This document shows positions 1-8,479 of a stretch of DNA of 10,032 bases, one piece after another. The DNA lies in NCBI GenBank assembly GCA_025997155.1, contig BNUF01000081.1, positions 1 through 10,032 of the forward strand, in the 5' to 3' direction. A model generated the notes under the pieces. It searched no databases. It saw nothing but the letters and a program-made list of their open reading frames with translations, and had not been told where the DNA came from. Origin of the DNA: Clostridia bacterium. GTDB taxonomy: Bacteria; Bacillota; Clostridia; Lachnospirales; WQUN01. Every line of letters starts with the position of its first letter. Positions within the stretch are counted from its first letter, which is position 1. A program made the translations under genes and the position numbers.

Positions 1-131
1 ACGCTTACCAAATGGGGCTTGTAAAGCAGATTTGCGTATCGAGTAATCAAGTTGACGGCGACTTCAACCGCCCGTATATCAAGGTTGTTTCGGTGTCGAT
101 GGAGAACGGTTTTAGCGCGAAACTTGACTGA
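1..131 (+). pseudogene. Fragment of a second type III restriction subunit (Res), open at the left edge
   Basis: Read from base 3 on the plus strand, 42 codons run to a TGA at 129-131. The peptide begins AYQMGLVKQICV and contains FNRPYIKVVSVSM. It aligns without gaps to residues 256-297 of the full-length Res encoded at 4539-1417 on the opposite strand; I count 33 of 42 identical, and most differences are conservative (D/E, I/V, K/R, I/L). Codons differ at many synonymous positions, so this is a diverged homologue and not a recent copy. It covers the stretch just after the SAT motif of the helicase core. Homology stops abruptly around base 128, where the sequence switches to helicase DNA, so the TGA is a junction product and not a natural terminus. 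The 5' part lies outside the window. It could be a gene remnant or one side of a chimeric join. Confidence 0.8.
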
Positions 132-186
132 TGAGGCACACCACTTGAAAAACACAAAATCCTTGTCGTGGCAGTTAGTCAACAAT
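129..186 (+). other. Inverted segment of about 50 bp carrying the SNF2 motif II (DEAH) of the left helicase
   Basis: On the plus strand, from base 130, the codons read DEAHHLKNTKSLSWQLVNN. This is a typical SNF2 motif II and the residues that follow it. The minus-strand helicase at 984-175 runs exactly up to the residues that precede this motif (YDLVIVD) and then meets a stop. The DEAH piece is therefore the missing continuation of that gene, flipped in place. The flip point is explained by TCAACAAT at 179-186. Its reverse complement, ATTGTTGA, is what the sense gene would have had just before TGAGGCACAC. Flipping bases of about 131-178 back gives an uninterrupted VIVDEAHHLKNTKSLSWQLVN. To the left, the segment joins Res-fragment DNA with only a 2-3 base overlap (TGA). 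Confidence 0.75.
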
Positions 187-984
187 CACAAGGTCATAGT
201 GTTGGTTTAATATACTCTCGCTGTTCTTTGACAATTTAGCCGACGAGATTGACGCAATCACCTTGTTGTATTTTCCCCAACTGTTTTTATCTTTCTTGAA
301 ATCCACGTCGTCAGCGCGGACAAAGTCTTGATTAAACAGAGTCTTCGTTTCAAAATACCACTGGTCTACAAGTGACGCTGGCGTAAGTATCAATATCTTC
401 CGCGCCAATCCGCGCATAATATATTCAGTCATCGCCATACACGCTTCAATCGTCTTTCCCAATCCGACCTCATCACATAAAAGCACACGTCCCCGAAACT
501 GCGCAAGAACTTTTTTAACTGTATTTATCTGATATTGATATTTTTCAATTTGATTAAGTTGCGGCAAGCACTGCAGCGTATCGTCTCCCGAACCGCCTAT
601 AAGCAGTTTAGCGTACTCATAGAGGTTAAACCATTTCTCATCCGTCGATTTAAGCTCCGACATATCCGATAAAATAAGACTACTTCTGTCCGCGTTCTTA
701 TCCGATTTCTTCTCGTCTAAAGTTGACAGTATCTTAAATTCAGCATCTCCCGTCCGCTCAACCAAAAGCAACGCATCACTATACGGCTTGAAAAAACCAG
801 CTATTCCGCGTCCCTCAATATAATTCTCGTTATGATTTATCTTGAATTCCCGCGAAACATCGTCCGCTCGCGTAAGCGAAATCTTGCCGCCAAAATTGGC
901 ACACAATCCCGATAGATATGGATTTATAGTCACATACCCTATCTCCAAAAATTCTTTATCAAATTTAGTCACGAATCTATTCAT
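175..984 (-). CDS. HepA/RapA-like SNF2 helicase, N-terminal part only (truncated at motif II)
   Basis: The 269 residues form the N-terminal part of a superfamily 2 SNF2-type ATPase, a DNA translocase or remodeller. Residues 1-140 are an accessory region that I cannot assign. A Q-motif-like stretch (YQYQINTVKKVL) lies at about 149-160. Walker A DEVGLGKT is at 171-178, motif Ia ILTPASLVDQW at 199-209, and the reading ends YDLVIVD at 263-269, one residue into motif II. Family members normally continue for several hundred residues with motifs II-VI, all of which are absent. The stop TAA is created by the inversion at 129-186, so the protein cannot hydrolyse ATP as it stands. The ATG at 984 is supported by AAAGGAAAG a few bases upstream. 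The gap to the upstream EamA gene is 14 bp, so it is probably the last gene of the Mod-Res unit. It is not a copy of the other helicase in the window, because the N-terminal regions do not resemble each other. Confidence 0.85.
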   Translation of the reverse strand: MNRFVTKFDKEFLEIGYVTINPYLSGLCANFGGKISLTRADDVSREFKINHNENYIEGRGIAGFFKPYSDALLLVERTGDAEFKILSTLDEKKSDKNADRSSLILSDMSELKSTDEKWFNLYEYAKLLIGGSGDDTLQCLPQLNQIEKYQYQINTVKKVLAQFRGRVLLCDEVGLGKTIEACMAMTEYIMRGLARKILILTPASLVDQWYFETKTLFNQDFVRADDVDFKKDKNSWGKYNKVIASISSAKLSKNSESILNQHYDLVIVD

Positions 985-998
985 ATCTTTCCTTTCGT

Positions 999-1412
999 TT
1001 ACAATATCAACACAAACGTACCAATAGTAATCAGCAAACCTCCGATAATTGATTTTACGTTCATAGTTTCTCCGAGAATCACAAATGCTAAAACCATGCT
1101 TATTACCACGCTGAATTTATCTATCGGCACAACTTTTGACGCTTCGCCTAATTGCAACGCCTTGTAGTAGAAAAGCCACGAAAGCCCTGTGGCGACTCCC
1201 GACAACACGAGAAATATCCAGCTTTTCTGCGTGATATTTACCACCTCGTGTTGTCTGCCTGTGACAAACACTATACACCAAGCCATTACAAGTACAACTA
1301 CCGTTCGTATTGCCGTGGCTAAATTAGAGTTCACTTCGGCGATTCCGATTTTGGCTAAAATAGAGGTTGCCGCCGCGAACAGCGCGGACAACAACGCGAA
1401 TACAATCCACAT
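999..1412 (-). CDS. Single-domain EamA (drug/metabolite transporter superfamily) membrane protein
   Basis: This is a 137-residue, very hydrophobic protein with about five membrane segments, near residues 2-22, 32-51, 64-84, 95-113 and 119-137. It carries an EamA-like stretch ALQLGEASKVVPIDK at 85-99. Classical DMT transporters have two EamA repeats (about 300 residues). One-domain forms of about 140 residues are known and presumably work as dimers. The substrate cannot be told from sequence. I prefer the ATG at 1412, which gives MWIVFALLSALFAA and a 4-bp gap after the Res stop. A TTG at 1427, overlapping Res by 11 bp and preceded by GGGAG, is an alternative that adds five residues. The gene sits between Res and the left SNF2 helicase with the same orientation and operon-like spacing, an odd place for a transporter. 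Confidence 0.85.
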   Translation of the reverse strand: MWIVFALLSALFAAATSILAKIGIAEVNSNLATAIRTVVVLVMAWCIVFVTGRQHEVVNITQKSWIFLVLSGVATGLSWLFYYKALQLGEASKVVPIDKFSVVISMVLAFVILGETMNVKSIIGGLLITIGTFVLIL

Positions 1413-1416
1413 TTTC

Positions 1417-4400
1417 CTACAGTCCAATCTTGAACTCCCGCCAATCCCGCACGGGTTTTCCGCTAAATGTCACGTCGCTGTTAAGTGCCTCGAAATGTCG
1501 TTCGCCGCATTTAATTTTCTGCTGTTCGGGATTTCGGAGATTATCAAGACGTGTTGTTCCTTTTGTCTCCAAAATAAAGTAAAGGCGTTCCGCTCCGTCT
1601 TTGTCCATATAAACCGCGAAGTCGGGGTTGTATGTCCCGATTGGAGTTTCAATCTTAAACTTGCTCGGAATCTTGAAGAACATCTTCACATCGGGGTCGT
1701 TATCTAAATCCACGGCAAAGGGACGTTCCACTGTATCACTGTCGTAAATCACATAATCGTAAACACTATGTTCCACTCCAACAGCGTTCCTGTCAAGAAA
1801 CGCAATCAACTCCGCGCTATCGAAAATCTCCTGCAAGAAGTATTCTTTCCCGTCCAAACGCGTATACCGTATGCCGTCAATTTCCATATTGTTTTGCGCT
1901 GTTCTAACAGTTTCAATAAACATCTCCGTCATCTTCTGCGGGTTATTCAAAAAATCCTGCAATCTTCCGCTGCTAAATAAAATCTCCGCAACAGTACGCT
2001 GTGACAAAAAACACTCGTTATCAACCACCCGCAAGAATTCGGGCAGACGATGCCCTTCATCATCTATATTAGTAGTTCGCGCTTCTGTTTCGGTATGACT
2101 AATGCCCGCTTGAGCTACGTTTACCTTTGCGGTTCGCGTAACAATTCTCGCCCTTGGCACACGTTCCATTTTCGACAGTTCCAGTATACATTGCGCTTTA
2201 ATCAATTCCTCGTCAATCCGCACGCTATATGTCGTGCGTCCTTTGATTTTATCCCACAACGCCGTAAACTCCGGGGAAATCAAAACTTGCTTTTTCAATG
2301 TCACTTTAACTTGTTTCAACGCGTTCAAAATAGGAGGCTTTCTATTTGCTTTACTTACAATCGTTTCAAATTTTTCCCTTGCCGCCTCAAACCTCGCAGG
2401 CAAGTCAAGAGTTCCCGCCGCAAGCGCCGCTTTCATTGTATCTTTGATTACACCGGATTTTGTGACATAACCTTTTTTCTCAAAGTGTGTCATCAGTTCC
2501 GCCGCGTCGTCATAGGTAACTGTCTGTTCAATTTGTTTTGTTTCGGTGTAAGTAATCTCCGCAACTTTTTCAGCTGTTACAGTCGCACCCATTTTGGCGG
2601 CGGTAACGGCTTTTTCTATTACAGGCGCAAGAGCCGCAATAGTCGGCGGCGGAGTTGCGGGTTTACTCTTTACAGTTGGCTTTGACACTAAAGCCGTCAC
2701 ATAATCGGCGATTTCTCTTGCTTGTTCTGGCGTAGCTTTCTTTTCCTCCGTAACAGGAGCGGAATAGGTAAGTCCAGAAAACAACGAGAGTTGCAGAATC
2801 CCGAACTTTATGCCCGTCTCGTTTTCAATTTCTTTTTGAAGTGTTTCGGCGAACTCCGCAAAACTTTCATTTGCCATAACGTGCAGGATATTTATATTTC
2901 TGTCCTCAATACGTTCCCCGTCTTGATTCACGCACAAACGCAACCCACGCCCAACCTTTTGACGGCAAGTAAACGTAGATTTCTGTTCAATCAATGTGCA
3001 AACCTGAAACACATTCGGATTATCCCAACCCTCTTTAAGTGCGGAGTGTGAGAAGATAAACCTAAGCGGACACTCAAAAGACAGCAACCACTCCTTATCT
3101 TTCATAATGGTGTTGTACGTATTGTAATCGTCTGCCGTATCGCCCTTTGTATTCTTATACACTCCCTTTTTGTCTTGCGAAAAATAGCCGTCGTGTACTT
3201 GTCCGACAGCAAAAGGAAATCTCCCTCTCAACTCAGCGAATTTTGGCAACGCTAAAAGCTCAACATAACATTCCTCAAACATCTCTGCATATATCCCTTT
3301 TTCGCCCTCTTCTGTACGATACTTCCCAACCTCGTCAATGAAGAACAGCGACAAAACTTTTATGCCCTTTTCAAAATACCGCAGTTCCTTCTCCAAATGC
3401 GTTTCAATAGTACGGCGAATTTGGGTACGTTTGATTAGGTTCTCGTCAATGTCGCCCATTGATTTTCCTAAGCTCAACTTTGTACCGTCATTAAATTCTA
3501 TGCACTCAAAATTCGGAGTACAGTCAATGCCAGCAATAGAGTAGTCTTCGTACAGTTTCCGTTCTCCAGACATAATAAACAAGTCCGCGCCTTGCTTAAT
3601 CGTAACGATTTTTCGCGTAATCGTGCCGTCTTTCCCCGCTTTATCAATTTCAATTTTCGCTGAAAAACCGTTGTCCATAGACACAGAAACAACCCGCACA
3701 TACGGGCGGTTAAAGTCACTTTCCACTTGATTGGAGAAAACACAAATCTGCTTAACAAGCCCCTTTTGGTAAGCGTCCACGGGGGTAAGCCGATACAGCA
3801 AATTGATTTTTTCCTTGTGTGTCGCAGAATATCTAAACACGCGCAACGGATTCAAACTCGCGATAGCCTCTTTTGCCTTCGGCGTATTATCAACGCTTTG
3901 CGGCTCGTCGATTATTATAATCGGGCGTGTAGCTTGAACTAAAGTAATCGCCGCGTCGCCGCTCAACTTGTCTTGCGCCTGATTTATTACATTCTCACTC
4001 TTTTTGAACGCGTCAATATTGATAATCATAATCTCAATATTGTTTGACGTGGCGAATTGCCGTACCTCTGACAGTTTCTTTGAATCATAAATAAAACACC
4101 TTATCGGGGCGTTATCATACGCCGTGGCAAAATGCTCCGCCGTTATCTCGAAAGATTTATACACCCCCTCGCGAATAGCCACACTCGGAACAACCACAAT
4201 AAACTTTGTAAAACCATACTGCTTATGCAACTCAAACATAGTTTTCGTATAAACGTAAGTCTTGCCCGTTCCCGTTTCCATTTCAACGCAATACTGATTG
4301 CCCGCCAAATCGTCCGTAATTTGCAAGCTATGCCGTTTCTGAACATCTTGCATATTTTTCAGCATTTGCTCGTCCGTAATATATAAAGCGTTAGCAATAC

Positions 4401-4539
4401 CAAGCCCCACATCAAGATTAAGCTGAGTTTCGTTCGTTATGCTGAAAGTATCCTGTTTCTTCCTCTGCCCTTTGAACAAGTCAACAACAGCGTTCACCGC
4501 GTCAGTCTGAAAGTCTTGGTTTTTGAATTTGAGTTTCAT
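1417..4539 (-). CDS. res: Type III restriction-modification system restriction subunit Res
   Basis: This 1040-residue protein is close to the usual length of type III Res subunits. Together with Mod it would translocate or switch on ATP hydrolysis and cut DNA that carries unmodified sites. The superfamily 2 helicase core is complete: Walker A ETGTGKT at 88-94, motif Ia VVVPSVAIREG at 116-125, motif II DEPQ at 211-214 (the variant typical of type III Res), SAT at 238-240, motif V SALKEGWDNPN at 499-509 and motif VI RQKVGRGLRL at 526-535. A P/T/A/K-rich linker spans about 618-660. The C-terminal nuclease has a PD-(D/E)XK pattern, with PD at 972-973 and ETK at 991-993. The ATG at 4539 follows AGAGGT by 7 bases. 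The gene begins 12 bp after the Mod stop. I see no frameshift or missing motif, so it appears functional. Confidence 0.97.
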   Translation of the reverse strand: MKLKFKNQDFQTDAVNAVVDLFKGQRKKQDTFSITNETQLNLDVGLGIANALYITDEQMLKNMQDVQKRHSLQITDDLAGNQYCVEMETGTGKTYVYTKTMFELHKQYGFTKFIVVVPSVAIREGVYKSFEITAEHFATAYDNAPIRCFIYDSKKLSEVRQFATSNNIEIMIINIDAFKKSENVINQAQDKLSGDAAITLVQATRPIIIIDEPQSVDNTPKAKEAIASLNPLRVFRYSATHKEKINLLYRLTPVDAYQKGLVKQICVFSNQVESDFNRPYVRVVSVSMDNGFSAKIEIDKAGKDGTITRKIVTIKQGADLFIMSGERKLYEDYSIAGIDCTPNFECIEFNDGTKLSLGKSMGDIDENLIKRTQIRRTIETHLEKELRYFEKGIKVLSLFFIDEVGKYRTEEGEKGIYAEMFEECYVELLALPKFAELRGRFPFAVGQVHDGYFSQDKKGVYKNTKGDTADDYNTYNTIMKDKEWLLSFECPLRFIFSHSALKEGWDNPNVFQVCTLIEQKSTFTCRQKVGRGLRLCVNQDGERIEDRNINILHVMANESFAEFAETLQKEIENETGIKFGILQLSLFSGLTYSAPVTEEKKATPEQAREIADYVTALVSKPTVKSKPATPPPTIAALAPVIEKAVTAAKMGATVTAEKVAEITYTETKQIEQTVTYDDAAELMTHFEKKGYVTKSGVIKDTMKAALAAGTLDLPARFEAAREKFETIVSKANRKPPILNALKQVKVTLKKQVLISPEFTALWDKIKGRTTYSVRIDEELIKAQCILELSKMERVPRARIVTRTAKVNVAQAGISHTETEARTTNIDDEGHRLPEFLRVVDNECFLSQRTVAEILFSSGRLQDFLNNPQKMTEMFIETVRTAQNNMEIDGIRYTRLDGKEYFLQEIFDSAELIAFLDRNAVGVEHSVYDYVIYDSDTVERPFAVDLDNDPDVKMFFKIPSKFKIETPIGTYNPDFAVYMDKDGAERLYFILETKGTTRLDNLRNPEQQKIKCGERHFEALNSDVTFSGKPVRDWREFKIGL

Positions 4540-4551
4540 ATGATTACCTCT

Positions 4552-6399
4552 TTACAGTACCCTGAGCGTGACACCCACATTACGCAAAACGAGTTTGACA
4601 TTGCTTTTATCGGTAGAGTTCTCAAAACATTGGTCGGCGAACACGATTCGCCCAGGCGCGTACTCCGCCATGATTCTCGCCTCGACGGCGGTTATCCGTT
4701 TTGCGATACATACTATAAATGTTACGTCTTCACCAACGCCATAAACTAACCTGCCATCGCCAATGTCAATAGGCAAAACAGGCGAACATAAATCTTGCCC
4801 TAATTTGAGCATAGTTTCGTAAACAATATCCTCATCAGTGCGGTCAGGCTTGAGTATATCTAACATTCCGCGGATACGTTCCTCAAGGATTGCAAGGGCG
4901 TTTTCGCCGACAATCGGCGAATCGTCCCACAACTTCAAGTTAGATGAATCAAGTTTGAATACTCTAAATCCTATATCAAGTTCCTTAGTTTCCTCACCTA
5001 ATTTTACTTGCGTTGTTTCGGATTTTATCTTCGCACCCGCACGGCGTATACGTTCCTTGCCGATTTCGCAAATGTTCTTGTACCCCGCCCTGTACGCCTC
5101 GCTTTTTTCGCCGCACAATTCGGGAAGTTGTATGCACATAAACCGTCGATTCTTGCCGTCTTCCGCGTTAAGTTGCATAACCGCGTGGGCGGTTGTTGCA
5201 CTCCCAGAGAAGAAATCAAAGATTATGTCGTTGGAATTAGTAGCAATTTTCAACATATGCATTATATACGGCACTGGTTTAGGAGTGTCAAAGATTATAT
5301 CGTCAAATATTTTCTTTATCTCGTCTGACGCGTTTGCGGCGTTAGAAACGTTATCCCACAATGTATCAGGAATTTTGCCTTTATTTTCAGTAATAAACAT
5401 TTTGCGGTAAATGTTATCCCCGCGAATCACAAGTTTATCCTCTTCGTCTAATGCTTGTAAATTCTTCTTGCTAAACAACCACAATCTTTTAGAAAAATGT
5501 TGTCCGTCCTTTGTCGTAAAGTCATAAAAAACCCCACCTTGTGTTCCTCTTGCCCAACACCCAAGCATACGCCAATCACCGCGAGGGTCATTATCGGGAT
5601 TCTTATACGCCGATTTTGTTTCTTCGTCAAGTTCAAGAAAATTTGTATCAAAGTCGTCTATGCGTTTTGCGTAAATCAGTAAATACTCGTGGGCTTTGCT
5701 AAACCAACGAGCAGAATTATCACGCCCTCGTTTGCGTTTCCACACAACCGAAGCGACAAAATTTTCTTCGCCGAAGCAGTCATCCATAAGTTTCCGTAAA
5801 TTATGTACTTCGGTGTCGTCAATACTCACAAAAATAACGCCGTCATTGCGGAGTAGGTTAGCCGCAAGGCGTAAACGCGGCCACATCATATTCAGCCAGT
5901 TTGTATGAAATCTCCCCATGCTTTCTGGATTGCTTTTTGTCGTCTGCTGTGTTACCTCACGATAACGGGCAAGCGGGTCGGCGAAATCGTCGGCGTACAC
6001 AAAATCGTTGCCCGTGTTATACGGCGGGTCAATATAAATCATCTTCACCCTGCCAAAATAAGCGATCTGCAAAAGTTTCAGAACCTCAAGGTTATCGCCC
6101 TCTATGTAAACGTTTTGGGTTGTATCGAAATCCACGCTCTCTTCGCGGCACGGGCGTAAAGTGGCGGCGGAGCGTTTGCCCGCAATCTGCACACATTCCG
6201 ATTTACCTTTCCACTTGAATTCATACTTCTCGAAATCGTCCGTGATATACTCGCCGCAAAGATTAAGCAAAGCGTCAATATCTAATTTCCCCTCCGTAAA
6301 AACTTCAGGGAATACCGCCCGCAACTTTTCTTTCTGCGCCGCCGTCACGTCCATAGACAGCCTGTCTAACTTCTCATTATCTACACTTTCGTTATCCAC
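4552..6399 (-). CDS. mod: Type III system DNA adenine-N6 methyltransferase / recognition subunit Mod
   Basis: This 615-residue protein would transfer a methyl group from S-adenosylmethionine to adenine within the recognition site, and it also supplies DNA specificity to Res. The catalytic motif IV DPPY is at 124-127 (IDPPYNTGNDF), and the AdoMet-binding motif I DFFSGSATTAHAV is at 394-406. This catalytic-before-AdoMet order is the beta-class order of type III Mod proteins. The region between, about 215-365, starts VVWKRKRGRDNSARWFSKAH and should hold the target recognition domain; the site recognised cannot be predicted. The start codon is GTG at 6399, well supported by GGAGG eight bases upstream. 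It overlaps the helicase stop by 8 bp, so translation is probably coupled. No simple-sequence tract of the kind that makes some mod genes phase-variable is present. Confidence 0.97.
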   Translation of the reverse strand: MDNESVDNEKLDRLSMDVTAAQKEKLRAVFPEVFTEGKLDIDALLNLCGEYITDDFEKYEFKWKGKSECVQIAGKRSAATLRPCREESVDFDTTQNVYIEGDNLEVLKLLQIAYFGRVKMIYIDPPYNTGNDFVYADDFADPLARYREVTQQTTKSNPESMGRFHTNWLNMMWPRLRLAANLLRNDGVIFVSIDDTEVHNLRKLMDDCFGEENFVASVVWKRKRGRDNSARWFSKAHEYLLIYAKRIDDFDTNFLELDEETKSAYKNPDNDPRGDWRMLGCWARGTQGGVFYDFTTKDGQHFSKRLWLFSKKNLQALDEEDKLVIRGDNIYRKMFITENKGKIPDTLWDNVSNAANASDEIKKIFDDIIFDTPKPVPYIMHMLKIATNSNDIIFDFFSGSATTAHAVMQLNAEDGKNRRFMCIQLPELCGEKSEAYRAGYKNICEIGKERIRRAGAKIKSETTQVKLGEETKELDIGFRVFKLDSSNLKLWDDSPIVGENALAILEERIRGMLDILKPDRTDEDIVYETMLKLGQDLCSPVLPIDIGDGRLVYGVGEDVTFIVCIAKRITAVEARIMAEYAPGRIVFADQCFENSTDKSNVKLVLRNVGVTLRVL

Positions 6400-8479
6400 T
6401 TGTATTTCCTCCGCTTACCCTTATGCTAAAATATCTATATACCTCGGTCGTAAAATTTGCGTTATCGACAATCTTCTTTATTTCTTCCTCGGCGGATTGC
6501 TCCAAACGTAAGCCGTCTAAAAACAGCGTCTGCTCACGGCGTTTCAAACTTTGCCCAACCGCAACTTTCTTCTTTTCAGCGGCAACTCGTTCCACAATAC
6601 CCACTTTATGACTCGCGGCAAGCTCAATCTGCCGTAACTCGCTTTTCAGCACTTCAACTTCCCGAATCAACGCTTGTTTCTTATTATAACATTTTCGTTC
6701 GATACTTTCAAGTTCTTCTTTCTGAATTTCGTCAATATCCGCACTGGCTCTCTGAATATATTCCGCAGGATTTACGAGTTTGTCCATTGAGTTCGGGGAC
6801 TTCTCTTTTGTTGCGCCGTCACACTCGCCATAAGTCGTTCCTTTATCTGAAAAACCTAAAACAGGTTGTTCCATAATTCGACAACATTCGTCATCAGTCA
6901 AAATCCGCCCGCTCGCAGTCATGCCGACAAACACACAATACGAAACAGAATTCCACACAGTTTGGGACATAACCTTGATTTTATAATACCCGATACGACA
7001 AGGCTCAGGCAAAACGTCCACGGTCACATCACCATCATCAGGAGTGCCTCGCCAATAAATCTCATTGATAATGCTCCTCGTAAGCGAACTCGCGATAGTA
7101 TACCGCCCAGACTTTGGCAAAATCTTATCGTCTATGGAATATTCATCTCGACCTAAATGTACGCCTGTAAACACTTTCTGCGGTTTAAATCCAAGCCGCA
7201 AGGTTCGAGTTTCCTCAATCAGCATATAGCCAGACTTGCCCGTAAAAAACCATTTTGTGAGTTGCCAGAGTTTGTCATTCAACTCGGCGGTTTTGTCCTT
7301 TATGTACTGCGGCGTTATCGTTACCTTTTCAGCTACTTCCTTTGTGAACGTTGTAAACAGGGAATCCTCCGCTTCCCTCACAAGCGCGGTGTTTGCGTCT
7401 TCGTTTTGTTCAAGCGTTGTACTAAAATCTCGCGCAATTTCGTCCCTACTCCGCGCCTGTTCCAATGCAAATGTAATCCCATCGGCGGCGTTTTCGCAGA
7501 AATTCCCCGTCACGTCGTCACTCATACCGAAAATGCCGTCAAATTGCGATACCCGTTTATTGACCAACTCCAGCATACGCACATCGGCAAAGTTCTGTCT
7601 GTTCAGAAAATTCAACACAATCACGTCCGATTTCTGTCCTTGCCTGTTGCAACGCATAATCCTCTGTTCAAGCCCCAGCACGTTATACGGCAAATCATAA
7701 TTCACAACAAAAGAACAGAACGCTAAATGGAATCTTTCGGCGGCAATATCGGTTGCAACAAGAATATCCGCCTCAACCTCAAATTGTCGGATTATGTCAT
7801 AGTTTCGACTCGTGTCGCCGTTATACGTCAAAACACTATACCCGTTCTCGTCCAACAGTCTCACGAGATATTTTTGCGTAGCAAGGTTCTCAGTAAAAAC
7901 TAAAGCCTTCCTGTTCGCGCCTAACTTCTTCAATCCCACAAAAGCTTTCTTCAAAACCTTCAACAACTCTCGACCTTTTGCGTTCACCGTAATTGCCTCG
8001 GCTAACTCTTGCATCGCAACAAGTTCAGGTTCTGGGACACGTGCAATTACCCCGCTCAACATCTTCTCAAATGCAAAGGTTGAAGACGACAAAGTGCGGG
8101 ACATCATAAGCGACAACTCATAGTTATCCATTTTGGGGAAGGCTTGTTTTTCAGATTTCTTCAGGTACTTCTCAAGCAGCTTTTCCAACTTATGTTCTGG
8201 CGCAGTCAGTTTGTAATCCACCGTCACGGGTATGCGTCGCGGAATTCCCACATATTGCGCAACCTGTGAATGTAGTGTCCTAAAGCAGTAGCGCGAGGCA
8301 ACATATGTAAGTTCGCCGTAATTTTCTGGTTTACGAAAATAACGAGCGTAAAACGATTTCTCATCGGGCAACGCCGTTTCGTCAATAAACCAAATCAGCC
8401 CATACAAATCCATAATTGAATTTTGCATAGGCGCGGCGGTAAGTAACAATTTGTATGCGTTGGCTGTCGCCTTCTTCAA
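6392..8479 (-). CDS. SNF2-family helicase, C-terminal fragment (motifs III-VI plus coiled coil)
   Basis: This is the larger part of a SNF2 ATPase separated from its N-terminus by a deletion and frame change near 8471-8495. Counting from the TTG at 8479: motif III LLLTAAPMQNS at 11-21, motif IV KALVFTEN at 191-198, motif V ILVATDIAAE at 239-248 and motif VI LEQRIMRCNRQGQ at 270-282. A charged coiled-coil-like region follows at about 583-670. In motif V the usual AEGxNL reads AERFHL, which hints at relaxed constraint. The reading is open upstream of the TTG back to about 8497 (HFSANALKKATANAYK). The TTG has no ribosome binding site, so this part is unlikely to be made independently. Its 3' end carries the GGAGG that serves Mod and overlaps the Mod start by 8 bp. 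The intact gene would have encoded a DNA translocase acting with Mod and Res (inference). Confidence 0.85.
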   Translation of the reverse strand: MKKATANAYKLLLTAAPMQNSIMDLYGLIWFIDETALPDEKSFYARYFRKPENYGELTYVASRYCFRTLHSQVAQYVGIPRRIPVTVDYKLTAPEHKLEKLLEKYLKKSEKQAFPKMDNYELSLMMSRTLSSSTFAFEKMLSGVIARVPEPELVAMQELAEAITVNAKGRELLKVLKKAFVGLKKLGANRKALVFTENLATQKYLVRLLDENGYSVLTYNGDTSRNYDIIRQFEVEADILVATDIAAERFHLAFCSFVVNYDLPYNVLGLEQRIMRCNRQGQKSDVIVLNFLNRQNFADVRMLELVNKRVSQFDGIFGMSDDVTGNFCENAADGITFALEQARSRDEIARDFSTTLEQNEDANTALVREAEDSLFTTFTKEVAEKVTITPQYIKDKTAELNDKLWQLTKWFFTGKSGYMLIEETRTLRLGFKPQKVFTGVHLGRDEYSIDDKILPKSGRYTIASSLTRSIINEIYWRGTPDDGDVTVDVLPEPCRIGYYKIKVMSQTVWNSVSYCVFVGMTASGRILTDDECCRIMEQPVLGFSDKGTTYGECDGATKEKSPNSMDKLVNPAEYIQRASADIDEIQKEELESIERKCYNKKQALIREVEVLKSELRQIELAASHKVGIVERVAAEKKKVAVGQSLKRREQTLFLDGLRLEQSAEEEIKKIVDNANFTTEVYRYFSIRVSGGNTSG
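6408..6412 (-). promoter_or_regulatory. Ribosome binding site of mod, inside the helicase 3' end
   Basis: GGAGG lies eight bases upstream of the GTG at 6399 and within the last codons of the SNF2 helicase. It fixes GTG as the Mod start and implies that Mod translation is coupled to ribosomes finishing the helicase. Confidence 0.8.

Noticed and set aside
2050..2685. Plus-strand open reading of 211 codons inside res
   Set aside because: It is antisense to a well-conserved part of Res, its translation is rich in F, R, S and C with no domain, and no ribosome binding site precedes it.
4838..5410. Plus-strand open reading of 190 codons inside mod
   Set aside because: It is the antisense shadow of the Mod methyltransferase domain, whose motifs I and IV are clear on the minus strand.
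4552..6399. Phase-variable mod gene
   Set aside because: Phase-variable type III mod genes usually carry long tetra- or pentanucleotide tracts. I found no tandem simple repeat in or before this gene.
7157..7726. Plus-strand open reading of 189 codons inside the helicase
   Set aside because: It is antisense to helicase motifs V and VI, with no recognisable protein features.
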